DNA from: Saprospiraceae bacterium
Lineage (GTDB): Bacteria > Bacteroidota > Bacteroidia > Chitinophagales > Saprospiraceae
Direction of reading: 5' to 3'
DNA: 64,000 bases
NCBI GenBank assembly: GCA_016714985.1
Contig: JADKBS010000020.1
Span: 1 to 64,000, forward strand
Part shown: positions 63,468 to 64,000 of the stretch, piece by piece
Position numbering within the stretch: position 1 is the stretch's first letter
Layout of the letters: the number at the start of each line of letters is the position of its first letter
Position numbers and translations under genes: made by a program
Notes under the pieces: generated by a model
What the model was told of the DNA's origin: nothing
The model's input: only the letters and a program-made list of their open reading frames with translations
Databases searched by the model: none

Positions 63468-63920
63468 ATGCTGGTTTATCGCATCGTCTTGGAGAAATGG
63501 GCACAATCGCTGACCGCCTCTGGTCAAGCAGCCCGTTGGAACAGCCCTGGGCGGTTTGTGCTCTACACTGCCGGGACGAGGGCGCTTGCCTGCCTTGAAA
63601 ACGTGGTACACCGGAACAGCCGAGGCCTGAACCAGTTGTTCAGGACAATGGTGATTGAGGTGCCAGAAATGCTTTTCATCGAAAAAATAGGGGAAAAAGA
63701 TTTGCCGGATAACTGGCACGATTTCAACAACTACCACCTCACACAGCAACTGGGCGATGCCTGGCTGGATGGAATGAAGAGTGCAGTACTGGCCGTGCCC
63801 TCAGCTATCATCCCAGCCGAGCAGAATTTTTTGTTCAACGTTCAGCACCCTGGTTTCAAAAAGGTAGCGTTGCTAAGGACGGAGGCGTTTGTTTTTGACC
63901 CAAGGATAAAAATACCTTAA
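63468..63920 (+). CDS. RES-domain toxin (NAD+-degrading family)
   Basis: 150 aa, the full RES-domain length. Conserved residues are visible: Arg in YRIV, ARWNSPGRFVLYTAG (Arg, Asn/Gly and Tyr of the active site), LACLENVVH (Glu), and VPSAIIPAEQNFLFNVQHP (Ser and Asn). Members of this family kill or stall cells by breaking down NAD+. It is co-transcribed with the Xre/DUF2384 antitoxin. The last 80 bases of the window after it hold no gene that I can see. Confidence 0.9.
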   Translation: MLVYRIVLEKWAQSLTASGQAARWNSPGRFVLYTAGTRALACLENVVHRNSRGLNQLFRTMVIEVPEMLFIEKIGEKDLPDNWHDFNNYHLTQQLGDAWLDGMKSAVLAVPSAIIPAEQNFLFNVQHPGFKKVALLRTEAFVFDPRIKIP

Positions 63921-64000
63921 AATTGTTAAGTAATTGTTTAAAATTGTTGTGATTGTTGCAAGAGGCTGACAATCAGCTGATTATTCAACTATTTTCCTGT

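Overview
The window comes from a member of the Bacteroidota, most likely a Saprospiraceae-like lineage (inference). The signs are a SusC/SusD outer-membrane pair, a PorX-type response regulator of type IX secretion, DUF4919, DUF5606 and DUF6934-like proteins, and repeated Bacteroidota promoter -7 boxes (TAnnTTTG). The only RNA gene recognised is a tRNA-Val(TAC). There is no rRNA, CRISPR array, transposase or integrase.

Layout. 1-4424: an AT-rich, heavily broken sensor kinase (propeller, Y_Y_Y, membrane segment, GAF, kinase) running off the left edge. 5-17.5 kb: housekeeping genes (DUF5606, an alpha-oxoamine synthase, a lipoprotein, a TlpA-like thioredoxin, aroA, rel/spoT, DUF4919, an AsmA-like protein), then tRNA-Val. 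18.2-40.4 kb: a 12-gene, 22-kb block, all on the minus strand and with gaps of at most about 90 bases; this is the most interesting part. 40.7-59.3 kb: an uncharacterised 473-aa protein, a secreted Fn3 protein, porX, a GHMP kinase, a quinone-oxidoreductase-like protein, an ElaA acetyltransferase, small hypothetical genes, aminopeptidase P, susCD, pdxJ, a CPBP protease and a sodium/solute symporter. 59.3-62.8 kb: a large UPF1/Dna2-like helicase-nuclease. 62.98-63.92 kb: a Xre/RES toxin-antitoxin pair.

The 18-40 kb block looks like a composite NTP-dependent conflict (immunity-like) system. In transcription order it encodes a small HTH protein, a nucleoside-phosphorylase-like effector, a GrpE-like exchange factor, a lidless Hsp70, a STAND-like protein with a damaged Walker A motif, an Hsp70-vWA fusion, a zinc-finger/coiled-coil membrane protein, a tandem degenerate-J/zinc-ribbon/Fn3 protein, a zinc-ribbon GTPase, a GAP1-like GTPase-associated protein, a membrane-anchored GTPase, and a NACHT NTPase. 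Three of these proteins carry the same ungapped 19-residue motif: at the C-terminus of the phosphorylase and at the N-termini of the NACHT and STAND-like proteins. That is the arrangement expected of a homotypic (amyloid-like) signalling tag linking sensors to an effector. A perfect 15-bp palindrome lies 13 bases before the phosphorylase start.

Two cautions. Many conserved genes, including aroA and the oxoamine synthase, are split by one to four frameshifts, while very long genes nearby are intact; indel errors in the sequence are the simplest explanation, so broken genes are described here as whole units where homology continues across frames. The window is also rich in short palindromic word repeats between genes, and four such repeat blocks sit in frame inside the helicase gene.
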